Positions 48,798 through 59,785 are shown, numbered from the stretch's first letter. The stretch: DNA of 64,000 bases from Megaustenia siamemsis (GCA_032433765.1 JAVIAB010000073.1:58771065-58835064); one strand, 5' to 3'. Numbers and translations are program-made. The notes: generated from the letters alone by a model not told the origin.

Positions 48798-50110
48798 CCT
48801 AAATAGAATAAAGGATTCAATAGATACAGTAATGCGTGAAGAACAGGCTGGGTTTAGAAAAGGGAGAAGCTGTCTTGACCACATTTTCACTCTACGACTT
48901 ATATTGGAGGAACACATTGAAAAGCAAAAACCTTTTGTACTTAACTTCATCGACTTCAAAAAAGCATTTGATAGTATTCATAGAGATTCTTTGTGGAAAA
49001 TTCTGAAGCAATATGGCTTACCATCAAAATCATAAATATTATCAAAGACATGTATGATGGTTACACATGTGCAGTTCGAACAGAGGAAGGACTGAGCGAA
49101 TGTTTCCCAATAGAAACTGGGGTTAAACAAGGATGTATTTTATCGCCCTTGTTATTTGGAATTGTTATGGACTTCATAATGAAGAAATGCTGCACTGGTA
49201 ATAAAGGCATCGAATGGATACAAGGAGACCATTTGGAGGACCTCGACTTTGCTGATGACATAGTTCTCATCAGCAGTCAGATAAAAACGATGCAGGAAAA
49301 CACAAATGAACTATCATCAATAGCCAGCAAAATTGGGCTTGAGGTCAATCATGAAAAGACTAAAGTCATGAAAAGTTTAATTCCAACAAGTGACAAAATA
49401 TACATGGAAAACAAACCAGTAGAAGAGATCGATCACTTTATCTATCTTGGAAGTCACATTGATCGAGAAGGGGATACGAGCAAAGAAATTAGAATCAGAC
49501 TGGCTAAAGCAGCAATGTCTTTCAGAAGCCTTGAAAAGTTGTGGAAATCAAAACTCATTAGCACAAACACAAAACTTAGGCTATTCAAATCAAATGTACT
49601 ATCAACCCTTACGTATGCGTGTGAAAGCTGGAAAACAACAAGAGATATAGAAACAAAGTTGAACGCATTCGAAAATAAATGTCTAAGGAAAATACTTGGT
49701 ATAGAATGGAAAGAATTCAAAACAAACGAGGAAATTAGAGAAATCGCCAATCAACCACTAATATCTTCAGTAATAAAGAAAAGACGATGGTCATACGTTG
49801 GACATGTGATGAGAAGAGATAATAATCGAATAGCAAAGCAAGCCCTCATATGGGAAACAACAGGTAAAAGAAAAAGAGGAAGACCCAGGGAGACACTGAG
49901 AAGAACATTGATGAGAGAGGCAAGAGCAGCAGGAATCGGCTCCATCAATGAGATAGAACTGCTTGCACAGAACAGAGACAGATGGCGAGATTTGATAAAA
50001 TATCTTTAAAAGAAAACTGCTAGAACAAAAATTCATATAGGAGAAGGTGTATCTTGGTCTACGCCCTATGGGCCGGTTACGGCTCGAAAGGACAATAGAT
50101 AGATAGATAG
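48798..50110 (+). mobile_element. LINE, 5'-truncated, second copy, 1-bp frameshift, 8-bp TSD
   Basis: Near-identical to 46117-47400 but in opposite orientation and about 30 bp longer at the 5' side (reads LLNRIKDSIDTVMREEQAGF). One A is missing near 49028 (CATCAAAATC against CATCAAAAATC), so the frame breaks after YGLPSK; the rest is open to RWRDLIKYL at 50009, including LDFADDIVLIS. Few substitutions separate the two copies (for example N/I, S/G, K/N, I/L, L/F). The 3' end is the same, with a (GATA)n tail. ATTATGCT flanks it at 48790-48797 and 50111-50118. It landed inside an older antisense LINE fragment. Confidence 0.95.
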
Positions 50111-50118
50111 ATTATGCT

Positions 50119-50270
50119 GGATGCTGATTTGCTAAACAGCTTCTCTCTTGGTTGAATCTGCCAATATTGGATAGATCCATCCGCAGAATGAACAAGTTTT
50201 ATTAGGGGTGCCTGGCCTCATCTACTTTCTCCTGCGCCTTTTGTCTTCTGAATTTGACATCAGCAATGGG
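50119..50270 (-). pseudogene. LINE 3' fragment, part 2 after the insertion
   Basis: Continues the match to 33430-33590 (GGATGCTGATTTGCT, AATCTGCCAATATTG, CTCCTGCGCCTTTTGTC), including the antisense of the zinc-finger coding end. Confidence 0.8.
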
Positions 50271-50770
50271 CGTTAATGCGTTACAAGCATTAACTACATC
50301 AAATATCAATTACCTGTAAATAGTTGCATTAAATACACATATTTGACGTTTTGTGTGTGGTGTCACACATTGTAACCGCTTCCATCAATTATACATTTTT
50401 AAAATGAAGGGAAATGCGCAAGACTCGGGACTTCCGCCATAAGCGATGCAACATTTCTTCATTACAACTATAAATGTCACTTTGAGAAGAAACCAAACAG
50501 CTGTATAATATAATAGAAATGTTATATTCTGGATGACATGTGTTAAAAGCTACTTTCATTAACCTAGTTCAAAATAACCTCAACTCTGTCCACCTCATAC
50601 ACTTATATGTTGCACAATTTTCACCCGCATAAAGTTTGTGACACATTGTCTTTAGCACGCATTTGTTGAAACATGTGTCATTAGTATTTGGTTTTTCTCA
50701 AACGTTATGCAGCGCATTAATTGTTTAAGTTGTCTCTCCTAGGAACACAGCTTCTCCAGACTATTGAGTC
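50271..50770. other. Intronic sequence, nothing recognised
   Basis: No element or exon could be supported. Confidence 0.45.
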
Positions 50771-50975
50771 TCTCCTACTATGGTTTGTATCAAGTTTCCT
50801 TTCTTACAAGGTCATTGTTCGCTAGAACTATCACTCTCCTACTCGGGTTTGTATCAAGTTTCCTTTCTTAGAAGATCATTGTTCGCTAGAACTATCACTC
50901 TCCTACTCGAGTTTGTATCAAGTTTCCTTTCTTAGAAGATCATTGTTCGCTAGAACTATCACTCTCCTTCTGCCT
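50771..50975. repeat. 64-bp minisatellite, 3 copies plus part
   Basis: TCTCCTACT starts at 50771, 50835 and 50899, with a fourth partial at 50963; each contains TTTGTATCAAGTTTCCTTTC and TTCGCTAGAACTATCAC. Confidence 0.93.
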
Positions 50976-51028
50976 AGGGTTACCCTTTCTCCTGCTCCGT
51001 ATTTTTATTCTAGCTCACACAGCAAGTC

Positions 51029-51283
51029 GGGAGGCGCGATAGCTCAGTGGTTAGTGAACTGGACTACAAAGGACAAGAGGTAGGGTTCGATCTCAGCCGA
51101 CGGCTTCCCGGTTCACCCAGCCTTAAAAGGGTACCGGATTTTTTATGGGAAAGTGAAGCGGCACGTGCGTAATACCGACCACATTTCCCCAAAAATCATG
51201 TGCTGAAGGTCTGTATAATTTATGGTCACTAACACCATATTCCCTATACGCCACTTAGCGTGAAGGGGCTCTTTACTTACTTA
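51029..51283 (+). mobile_element. tRNA-derived SINE, full length, with TSD
   Basis: A box TAGCTCAGTGGTTAGTG and B box GGTTCGATCTC, conserved body, and a CTTTACTTACTTA tail. Flanked by CACAGCAAGTC (51018-51028) and CACGGCAAGTC (51284-51294), one mismatch. Intronic, antisense to the host gene. Confidence 0.93.
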
Positions 51284-51577
51284 CACGGCAAGTCTGGCAT
51301 CATTCAGGGAAATATGACAGAGAGGAAGAAGCAAAGTTAAAAAACCATTGGATGACAACATCAGGGAACTGGTGGATATCTGCTTCATCATACAGCAGAA
51401 AAAATCCAAAGACAGAAAGTGTACAAGTTTTGATTGTATCCCAAAGAATCATTGAATCATTACCAAAAAAAAATAACCAAACCAGAATCTCCCATATAAT
51501 ATCTCTCTATAATAGTAATAATAGTAAGTCTAACACTTTATCGTGAACTTTGTGCTGGCAGACAAACTGTCACTTAC

Positions 51578-51653
51578 TACTCGCTGATCCAAATTGTTGG
51601 TCATATTGAAACTCTGTCAACGCGCTGCTTGGGTAGTCTCCCTTGAGGTCAGT
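51578..51653 (-). CDS. Internal 76-bp exon of the same unassigned gene
   Basis: Acceptor TTGTTTCCAATTCAG precedes ACTGACCTC; donor GTAAGT follows GCGAGTA. It starts in phase 0 and ends with one base (A) of a codon that AA of the next exon completes to Lys. It encodes TDLKGDYPSSALTEFQYDQQ then FGSAS. An alternative upstream GT at the same junction would break the frame with 47577-47665, so the GTAAGT site is preferred. Confidence 0.85.
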
Positions 51654-52146
51654 CTGAATTGGAAACAATCCGGTTAATAAATTAATCTTGAACATTTATT
51701 GGGCACATGGGGGTGAATGAAACTCGTAAATGGTCGTTTTAGAATAAATATTGGATAACAATGAATTTGTAACCGGATGTATAAAGAGCTGTACGTGATC
51801 AATTTTAACTTTATTTGGACATTTACATCGCAATCAAAAGTGTCTGGGTGAAATTCTGTGTGAAAGCATGTTTTTGTTTCCAGGGAACTGTGATATCAGA
51901 GCGGGTCAAATCGAGAGATTAGTTTTATCGGAGCCGGAAGATTAAATAGACCTCACGTCTATGTTAAGCACGAGAAGAATATTTGGTTGTTATGGCAAAT
52001 AAATAGTATGTCTCTGCCTGGACAAAATGTCAATGTTAAATAATAATCGTAACTAGACTTCAATAATTTAACATTGACTAGCCTATGTGTACATTGTACT
52101 GTAGGTAATGAGAACTAGGGTAAATGTGAAAATGTATATCCTCAGT
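51654..52146. other. Intronic sequence, nothing recognised
   Basis: Start of the 9.9-kb intron between the exons 61557-61631 and 51578-51653; AT-rich and without a recognised element. Confidence 0.5.
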
Positions 52147-53139
52147 AACATAGAGCACTGCTTTACAACACTAACATAGAGCACTACTTTACAACATTAA
52201 CATAGAGCACTGCTTTACAACATTAACATAGAGCACTACTTTACAACATTAACATAGAGCACTACTTTACAACATTAACATAAAGCACTACTCTACAACA
52301 TTAACATAGAGCACTGCTTTACAACATTAACATAGAGCACTACTTTACAACAATAATATAGAGCACTACTTTACAACATTAACATAGAGCACTGCTTTAC
52401 AACATTAACATAGAGTACTACTTTACATTAACATAGAGCACTGCTTTACAACATTAACATAAAGCACTACTTTACAACATTAACATAGAGCACTACTTTA
52501 CAACATTAACATAGAGCACTACTTTACAACATTAACATAGAGCACTACTTTACAACATTAACATAGATCACTACTTTACATTAACATAGAGCACTGCTTT
52601 ACAACATTAACATAAAGTACTACTTTACATTAACATAGAGAACTTGTTTAACAACATTAACATAAAGCACTACTTTACATTAACATAGAGCACAGCTTTA
52701 CAACAATAACATAGAGCACTACTTTACATCATTAACATAAAGCACTACTTTACATTAACATAAAGCACAGCTTTACAACAATAACATAGAGCACTACTTT
52801 ACAACATTAACATAGAGCACTACTTGACATTAACATAGAGCACCGCTTTACAGCATTAACATAGAGCACTACTTTGCAACATTAACATAGAGCACTACTT
52901 TACATTAACATAGAGCACTGCTTTACAACATTAACATAGAGCACTGCTTTACAACAATAACACAGAGCACTACTTTACAACAATAACATAGAGCACTGCT
53001 TTACAACATTAACATAGATCACTACTTTACAACAATAACATAGAGCACTGCTTTACAACATTAACATAGAGTACTACTTTACAACAATAACATAGCGCAC
53101 TACTTTACAACAATAACATAGAGCACTACTTTACAACAG
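52147..53139. repeat. 26-bp minisatellite, about 38 copies
   Basis: Units of ATTAACATAGAGCACTACTT followed by TACAAC, 26 bp, mixed with shortened 21-bp forms where TACAACATTAAC is reduced to TACATTAAC. ACTACT and ACTGCT variants are interspersed. Confidence 0.95.
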
Positions 53140-53374
53140 AACGAGAGAAAGACTAATGAAGCTCGCAAGCTAACAAAGTAATAGTAATTGATATATATTT
53201 GTTAAAACACATATTTTAGTACTATTCTTCAGTTGTTATTTCTATTAGTTTGTTCATTTATACTCTCTCCCTCTCTTTCTCTCTGTGAATCCGCTTCATA
53301 CCTTTTCTCTCTGGTTAATTTTCTCCAAAATTGTAAACTTTCTTTATGGAAGCGGCAAAACTGTAGATACCAAA
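53140..53374. other. Intronic spacer, nothing recognised
   Basis: Includes a short TCTCTC-rich run near 53265-53285. Confidence 0.5.
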
Positions 53375-53990
53375 TAGGAGCGCTATTCGAGGAGACACAG
53401 AGGAATAACAAATAGCACGCTCATTAGGGGCACACAGAGGAATAACAAAGTGGAGCACAATTAGGGGAGACACAGAGGAATAACAAATTGGAGCGCTGCT
53501 CGGGGAGACAGAGGAATAACCAATAGGAGCACTAGTAGGGGAGATACAGAAGAATAACAAATAGGAGCGCTAGTAAGGGAGATACAGAAGAATAACAAAA
53601 AGGAGCGCTTGTAGGGGAGATACAGAAGAATAACAAATAGGAGAGCTAGTAGGGGAGATACAGAAGAATAACAAATAGGAGCGCTAGTAGGGGAGATACA
53701 GAATAATAACAAATAGGAGCACTAGTAGGGGAGATACAAAAGAATAACAAATAGGAGAGCTAGTAGGGGAGATACAGAAGAATAACAAATATGAGTGCTA
53801 GTAGGGGAGATACAGAAGAATAACAAATAGGAGCGCTAGCAGGGGAGATACAGAAGAATAACAAATAGGAGCACTAGTAGGGGAGACAAAGAAGAATAAC
53901 AAATTTGAGCGCTACGGGGGGGGGGGGGTGGGGTAGAGGAATTACATATAGTTGCGCTACTCTGGGAGACACAGAGGAATAACAAATCAA
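53375..53990. repeat. 38-bp minisatellite, about 16 copies
   Basis: Units with GGAGCGCTAGTAGGGGAGAT and ACAGAAGAATAACAAATA repeat every 38 bp; early copies have GACACAGAGGAATAAC instead. A run of about a dozen G occurs at 53925-53937. Confidence 0.93.
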
Positions 53991-54637
53991 CACAGAGTCG
54001 TCAGTCTCTACACACTGAGGGACAGTGTGAGGAGATTTCAGCACTTATGGTCATGTCCGATGTGCAATTATGATGATCCGTCGACTAAACTAAACTTGCG
54101 GATAATTCTTGAAAATAATATTCATGTCCATAAATGTATGAAATCTTAGGCGTGCCAAGCAGTTACATTTCAACGTTTTTATCAGGAGAAGAAGCAGAAT
54201 ATGTGGTTTTGGAGTCATGATTGTGTTGTCTCTTTATCACTATCAAATAAGATGTTTTTTATTTGAAGATTGACATCCAAAGTGATCGCTTCGGATTGCT
54301 TTTTATATTGCTACTAGGTTGCAGTACCAAGAGGGTTCCTTCAAAACGCCACAAGCAGGCCACGATCACGGGTATCCCGTCTTTGATATTGCTCTTACTT
54401 TACTTTATCACAAAATTTGAGAAGTGCTACGTCACTGTTTAAGTGATCTAGAGCACTGAGGACAAAACTTCGGGAGTTTCATCTTGACCGACGGATCTTC
54501 ACACTTTCTTTCTTTTTCTCTACATTTTCCTTCCTTTCCTTCCTCCATTCTTTCTTTCATTCAATCTTTCGCGTTATTAAATCACACTAACAAGATTGGC
54601 AGACTAGATTAAGTTAAAGTATATTTTATATATCGGG
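53991..54637. other. Intronic sequence, nothing recognised
   Basis: A TTTCTTTC/CTTCC-rich pyrimidine stretch at 54500-54570 is the only feature. Confidence 0.45.
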
Positions 54638-54912
54638 GGCCACGGTAGTCTAGTTTGAAAAACCACCCGACTCGGCTACCGACGTTCGGACAACCCGTGT
54701 TCGATTCCCGCTGGAAGCATTGTGACCTGTACTCGTGGTTGCGAAAAAAATACCCCCGTGGTCGACCCAGCCGGTGGCAGAAATGAGTACCAGGGTAGTA
54801 CTCTGAGAAGGTGAGGAATGCCGCCTCGTACCGTGAGTTTCGATGCTTGAAGCGACACTATCCGAAGTGTCCGGACACTTCTGGATAGCCGGCCGAGCAC
54901 ATAAGGGTTAAA
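54638..54912 (+). mobile_element. tRNA-derived SINE, second family
   Basis: Starts GGGGGCCACGGTAGTCTAGT, has a B box GTGTTCGATTCCCGC, then a body with CCCCGTGGTCGACCCAGCC and a palindromic TCCGAAGTGTCCGGACACTT, ending AAGGGTTAAAAAAA. The head differs clearly from the main SINE. No TSD could be identified. Confidence 0.75.
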
Positions 54913-55175
54913 AAAAACTCGCGTGCTAAGACGCCGATTCAAGTCTCGTACTTTACCTATATAGCTTAAATGCTGTAAATGATGGTGGGAAATGCAGTTT
55001 TCAAACCTGGACTATATGTTTCTCACGGGCAGTTGATAGTTCCGCACCGCTGCCATATTTAGTAGCATTGTCCCATTCATTGGGCCTTCTGTCCTTACAC
55101 AGCGTATGCAACGAGATTGCTGAATGTTGTAAGTATAAATTAGTAGCTTGTTAAATGTCATTCTAACGAGATGTT
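54913..55175. other. Intronic spacer
   Basis: No recognised element; part of the 72-codon minus frame here comes from the LINE tail that follows. Confidence 0.45.
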
Positions 55176-55232
55176 TATATCTATATATTGTCCTTTCGAG
55201 CCGAAGACGGCACATAGGGCAGAACCACAATG
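55176..55232 (-). mobile_element. Solo LINE 3' tail
   Basis: On the minus strand GGCTCGAAAGGACAATA and the GATA-like tail match the 3' ends of the two LINE copies at 46117 and 50110, with differences (GTGCCGTCTT for GGGCCGGTTA). It represents an extremely 5'-truncated copy of a related subfamily. Confidence 0.75.
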
Positions 55233-55257
55233 TTTAGAGTACTATTATCTTTCTACT

Positions 55258-55545
55258 TGGAGCAAGACGACCGACAGTTGCCACCGCCTGGTCAGCGACA
55301 TATAGCTGATCAAGACCTTACATGAAGGACAAGAGCAAGACGACCGGCATTTGCCACCGCCTGGTCAGCGACACCTAGCTGATCAAGACCTTACATGAAG
55401 GACAAGAGCAAGACAACCGGCATTTGCCACCGCCTGATCAGCGAAACATAGTTGATCAAGACCCTACATGAAGGACAAGAGCTAGATGACCGGCAGTTGC
55501 CTCGGTCTGGTCTGCGACATGCTATCGATCAAGTCTTACAAGGGA
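55258..55545. repeat. Minisatellite of about 72 bp, 3-4 copies
   Basis: Units with AGCAAGACGACCG, TTGCCACCGCCTGGTCAGCG and GATCAAGACCTTACATGAAG; the last copy is diverged. Confidence 0.9.
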
Positions 55546-55602
55546 AAAAAGAAATAAGAGACCAGGTTCACGCAAAAGCTTCAGCGACACTCATCTGATG
55601 AA

Positions 55603-55712
55603 GTCTGATCTGATGAAGACTGATCTGATGAAGTCTGATCTGATGAAGTCTGATCTGATGAAGTCTGATCTGATGAAGTCTGATCTGATGAAGTCTGATC
55701 TGATGAAGTCCT
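55603..55712. repeat. 15-bp tandem repeat, about 7 copies
   Basis: CTGATCTGATGAAGT repeated almost perfectly. Confidence 0.96.
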
Positions 55713-56046
55713 TACTTTACCTTACATTTTTTCCCTGGTAAGTCTGTGCCAATACAGACTGGTTAACGTGATGGATGCCATCATATTCTATGCTACGTTA
55801 GTGTTGATAAATGTTGATATAGAAGACCTAGTATTACGGCAGAACTAAACTTTTCCATAATAAACCCGATAAAATCAAGATAACCTTAGCAAACTGCTGC
55901 ATCACCTTTCCTGAGTTTAAGATCAAACGGCACGCGTGGACTGTTTTGTATGGAATCAACAACATTCTATGTATTTAATACACCGTGCAATTGCACCATT
56001 TTGATTTGACAAACTATTGTGTAATCTGATCCCACAAATAAATAAA
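55713..56046. other. Intronic spacer, nothing recognised
   Basis: AT-rich; no exon or element supported. Confidence 0.5.
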
Positions 56047-56814
56047 TACAGTAGACCCTCGATTATCCGGGAGCGGATTAACAGGGAAGCAGATTATTCA
56101 GAAGATTTTCGTCAAAAACTTAGAAATAAAAAAAATAAAAATTACGCCTTTAAAAAAAAAGCTTATCAATGTGAAACAAATTTATGAGAAGGCAGTAAAT
56201 CCACCGCTTACATTATGCAGGAATCTGACAGTGTCGGGTGCTATTTACGACATTACTTCCGCTTGGAAATCAATAAGATCGTCAACTTTTTAAAAAGTCG
56301 TGGCGGAAAATATTACCGGAAAGTGATGAGGATTTGTTTTTTTTTTTTTTTTTTTAATATAGAGCTTGTGAATCAGTGCAATAAAGTTGTGAATACTTTA
56401 CACTTTACAAGGAATAAATGGATGTGAAAATGTTGACGAGAAAACAGTGCATGATTGGTGACGCCAGGCCAATAATGTAGCAGGCCATGAAATATTGAAT
56501 GACGATGAAACCATACAATGTGTTACCGGGACTGTGCAAAATGAACCTACCCCCGCAGAAGAAAAATAGAACCTCATTCCGAAGGTGAGTGTTAAGTTTC
56601 AGCTCTGCGCTAACACACGTCGAAGACTTTTGATTACTAAGAACACTAAGAAGACAGCAACTGCGCGGAAAATTAATCCTGAGAAATCTACGTTGCGCAA
56701 TTCGGTGTAAGACTATTGAAAAGACGAAGCGAAAAGTTGATTGTTTTTATCAAGCAGTCATAAATAAAGTAAGCACCTAACTATTTAAATATTGTACCTA
56801 GTCTTTCGGTTTCC

Positions 56815-56818
<4 letters not shown>

Positions 56819-56852
<34 letters not shown>
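56819..56852. repeat. (TA)n microsatellite
   Basis: About 34 bp of TA dinucleotides inside the transposon remnant. Confidence 0.95.
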
Positions 56853-56854
<2 letters not shown>

Positions 56855-56865
56855 GGTTTCACCGT

Positions 56866-57219
56866 AAGGTGACCAGACGTCCCGATTTATCCTGGACAAT
56901 CCCGATTTTTCATTGATTTTTCAACCTTTGTCCCGGATTTCTTACTGTCCCGAATTCGTCCCGATTTGTTAGCTTTTGTTTCGGATTTGTTAAAATGCAT
57001 TAGGGACAAACGTTTACCAATTTTGCCAATATGGTAAACTTCTCTTTTTTTTTATCTCCTGATAACGTTTTGTAAGCCTATATTGTTAGGTGTTTTAATT
57101 AGTTTTAAAATATATGTATTATTCACTTGAAAAAGACGGCTGAAATTTCATTTTATTGATGGAAGATTTAAATCAAATTAATCTGTCCCGGATTAGGGTT
57201 TCAAAAATATTGTCACCTT
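56866..57219. mobile_element. Small non-autonomous element nested in the Tigger remnant
   Basis: Ends AAGGTGACCAGACGTCCCG and GTCACCTT are inverted (8 bp AAGGTGAC perfect). Internal segments repeat the word GTCCCGATTT/GTCCCGGATTT several times in both orientations. About 354 bp with no coding capacity; class not resolved. Confidence 0.5.
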
Positions 57220-57339
57220 ATTTAACCGGGATTTTTGTTATCCGGGATTTCCCATTTCCCATTCATTCTCCATAATCGATAGTCTACTGTATATATAGTC
57301 TTCCTCCTTCCTTCCTCATTTGACTGTCAGCTTCGATGG

Positions 57340-57690
57340 TGGATATATAATTGCTTTGCTGATGGCTTGCATATATATAATTGCTTTGCTGATGGCTTGC
57401 ATATATATAATTGCTTTGCTGCTGGCTTGCATATATATAATTGCTTTGCTGATGGCTTGCATATATATAATTGCTTTGCTGATGGCTTGCATATATATAT
57501 AATTGCTTTGCTGATGGCTTGCATATATATAATTGCTTTGCTGATGGCTTGCATATATATAATTGCTTTGCTGATGGCTTGCATATATATAATTGCTTTG
57601 CTGATGGCTTGCATATATATAATTGCTTTGCTGATGGCTTGCATATATATAATTGTTTTGCTGATGGCTTGCATATATATAATTGTATAT
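57340..57690. repeat. 30-bp minisatellite, about 11-12 copies
   Basis: ATATATAATTGCTTTGCTGA plus TGGCTTGCAT repeated with near identity; 30 bp is ten codons, so frames on both strands stay open (IIALLMACIY and its shadows) without being genes. Confidence 0.96.
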
Positions 57691-58164
57691 TCTATTAATT
57701 GTCTACATATTTTTTACCTTCATCTTTCGAAGTATAGAGTCCACCTGAAACAGGGGAAAAAACATGAAAGTTCAAGGTTTTTAACTTGCAAAAAAATATG
57801 GCTGCTAATTTGAGATATTTGTTTGTTAGTTTGATGGGTGTATTTCCTGTTTTCCACGTAAAAGTTTCAGATAATGAACAGTACGATATACAGCTACTAT
57901 GTGCACGATATATAACAATCACAATAATAATTGCATTACATTCGAGAATAAAAACAGGCAACAATGACTGCCTGATAAAGTCAGTAACACAATAATACTT
58001 GTTAAATATAACACAGTGATCGTCACAGAACGGAAGATACTGATACAGCACAATTGAAATAACGCTCACCAGTTACAGACAACATTGTCAATTTACAACA
58101 GATGATATGGTTTTGCAACGTGATAAAACAAAAAGATGAAATCATAGACAACGATTTTTTTTTT
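57691..58164. other. Intronic spacer, nothing recognised
   Basis: The 124-codon minus frame at 57695-58069 has no domain, partly overlaps a minisatellite edge and is not supported. Confidence 0.45.
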
Positions 58165-58350
58165 AATGTTCTGTGAGGACACAAGACAAAAGGACCGACT
58201 ACGAAAAATATTGATTGATATCCGGTCGTCTAGAAACACTAGGAAACAACAACAGAAGAGGTGAACAGAAGAGGCGAACAGAAGAGCAAAAGACAAAACT
58301 GTATCTCCCTTTGACCCTGAAAGGCAAATGATAAAATAAAGAAAAACCGA
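58165..58350 (+). pseudogene. LINE 3' terminal fragment
   Basis: GAACAGAAGAGCAAAAGACA and CCTGAAAGGCAAATGA match the 3' terminal block at 29560-29610 and 59690-59765. Confidence 0.65.
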
Positions 58351-58626
58351 CAGTGTCGTTATTTTATTTTGCAACAGCTGACAGCCCACACTAGCACACA
58401 CTGACATAACATCCATCTATCTTTACAAAACTCATAACCTAATGCAATAACAGAGAACGCTGATGGAAACAGACAAGAAAACACAATGGAATCACTACAA
58501 CATCACTAATAAAACAAAACAAATAATACTTACAACAATACTCTTCACACAAACTCATAACATTTATTGCAACTCTCATTACACCATTGATTAACACAAC
58601 GAAACGAAACCAAATTATAAATATAC
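58351..58626. other. Intronic spacer, nothing recognised
   Basis: AT-rich; a GTAAGT on the minus strand near 58530 has no convincing exon upstream. Confidence 0.5.
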
Positions 58627-58635
58627 ATTTTGTGT

Positions 58636-58896
58636 AGTAAAAAAGTTAAAGTGCCCCGTCACACCAAGTGGGGTATAGGGAATATGGTGTTAGTGACCAA
58701 CAATTTTACAGACCTTCAGCACATGATTTTTGGGGTAATGTGGTCGGTATTACGCCCGTGCCGCTTTAGTTTCCCAGAAAAAAATCCGGTACCCATTTAA
58801 GGCTGGGTGAACCCGGAAGCCGTCGGTTGGGATCGAACCCTACCTCTTGTCATTTGTAGCCCAGTTCACTAACCACTGAGCTATCGTGGCTCCCAT
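58636..58896 (-). mobile_element. tRNA-derived SINE, full length, minus orientation
   Basis: The reverse complement has the A box TAGCTCAGTGGTTAGTG, B box GGTTCGATCCC and the same body as the other copies. A 9-bp match ATTTTGTGT at 58627-58635 and 58897-58905 is the likely TSD. It lies 124 bp from an oppositely oriented copy. Confidence 0.9.
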
Positions 58897-59020
58897 ATTT
58901 TGTGTGTGGTAATAAATTAAATCTAAGTTGTTAATGGGTTTCAAACTGATATAACGATTACACTATTTATTACAACACGTTTCAAAACTTGTCAAATTAT
59001 CGGACAAGTATCACCGCTAT

Positions 59021-59278
59021 GAGCCGCGATAGCTCAGTGGTTAGTGAACTGAACTACAAAGGACAAGAGGTAGTGTTCGATCCCAACCGACGGCTTCCAG
59101 GTTCACCCAACCTTAAATGGGTACCGGAATTTTTCTGGGAAAGTAAAGCGGCACGGGCGTAATACCGACCACATTACCCCAAAAACCATGTGCCGAGGGT
59201 CTGTAAAATTTATGGTCACTAACACCATATTTCCTATACGCCACTTGGCGTGACGGGGGTACTTTACTTTTTTTTTAC
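59021..59278 (+). mobile_element. tRNA-derived SINE inserted in a LINE copy, 12-bp TSD
   Basis: Full-length copy with head, body and T-rich tail. Flanked by perfect TATCACCGCTAT at 59009-59020 and 59279-59290. The right flank continues as the LINE fragment that aligns with 29165-29615, so the SINE is the younger insertion. Confidence 0.95.
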
Positions 59279-59785
59279 TATCACCGCTATTGTCCAACAA
59301 GGAAATAACTCTAGAGGTAAAACGTGAACTCTACAATACATTCTTCATTCCAACGTTGTGCTACTAATGCCAGACTTCGACATTTGATATAAGAACAATA
59401 CAAAAAATATAATCACTACCGAGATGAAATTTGGTACATGAATGACAGGAAACAGTCTGAGAGATAAGATTAGATATGAAGAGCTGAGAAAAAATCTAGG
59501 AATAATTCCCGCCATAGAATACATTAAAAAAAACAACAGATAACATGGTTTGGCCACGTGATTAGGCAGAATGATCAAAATGCTACACAACGAGCCTTCA
59601 ATAAACGTTGCGAGAATACCAGACCCAAGAGATGACAACGAAACAGATGGAGAGATGGTATATTAGAAACACCAGGAAACACATGAAAGGGAGAACCTAA
59701 CAGAAGAGAAATGGACCGTAAATTATATTTCCCTTCGACGCTGAAGGGTAAATGAGGAAGGAAAGAAGAAGGTGAAGAAGAATAG
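59279..59785 (+). pseudogene. LINE 3' fragment with GAA-rich tail
   Basis: Contains RDKIRYEELRKNLGIIPAIE then ITWFGHVIRQNDQNA in shifted frames, and the terminal CGCTGAAGGGTAAATGAGGA block with an AAGAAGG tail. Aligns along its length with 29165-29615. Confidence 0.8.

Larger units (their letters stand above)
56049..57289. mobile_element. pogo/Tigger-like DNA transposon remnant
   Basis: Left end CAGTAGACCCTCGATTATCC and right end ATAATCGATAGTCTACTG are imperfect inverted repeats, each flanked by TA (56047-56048 and 57290-57291), as expected for Tc1/mariner-superfamily elements. About 1.24 kb is left. Around 56410-56520 the plus strand encodes, with a stop, ENVDEKTVHDW and AGHEILNDDE, resembling the acidic C-terminal tail of Tigger transposases. 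The DDE catalytic core was not found, so it is non-autonomous. It contains a (TA)n run and a nested element (56866-57219). Confidence 0.8.

Noticed and set aside
57320..57813. Membrane-like IIALLMACIY repeat protein
   Set aside because: A 30-bp minisatellite with a period of ten codons; frames on both strands are open for that reason.
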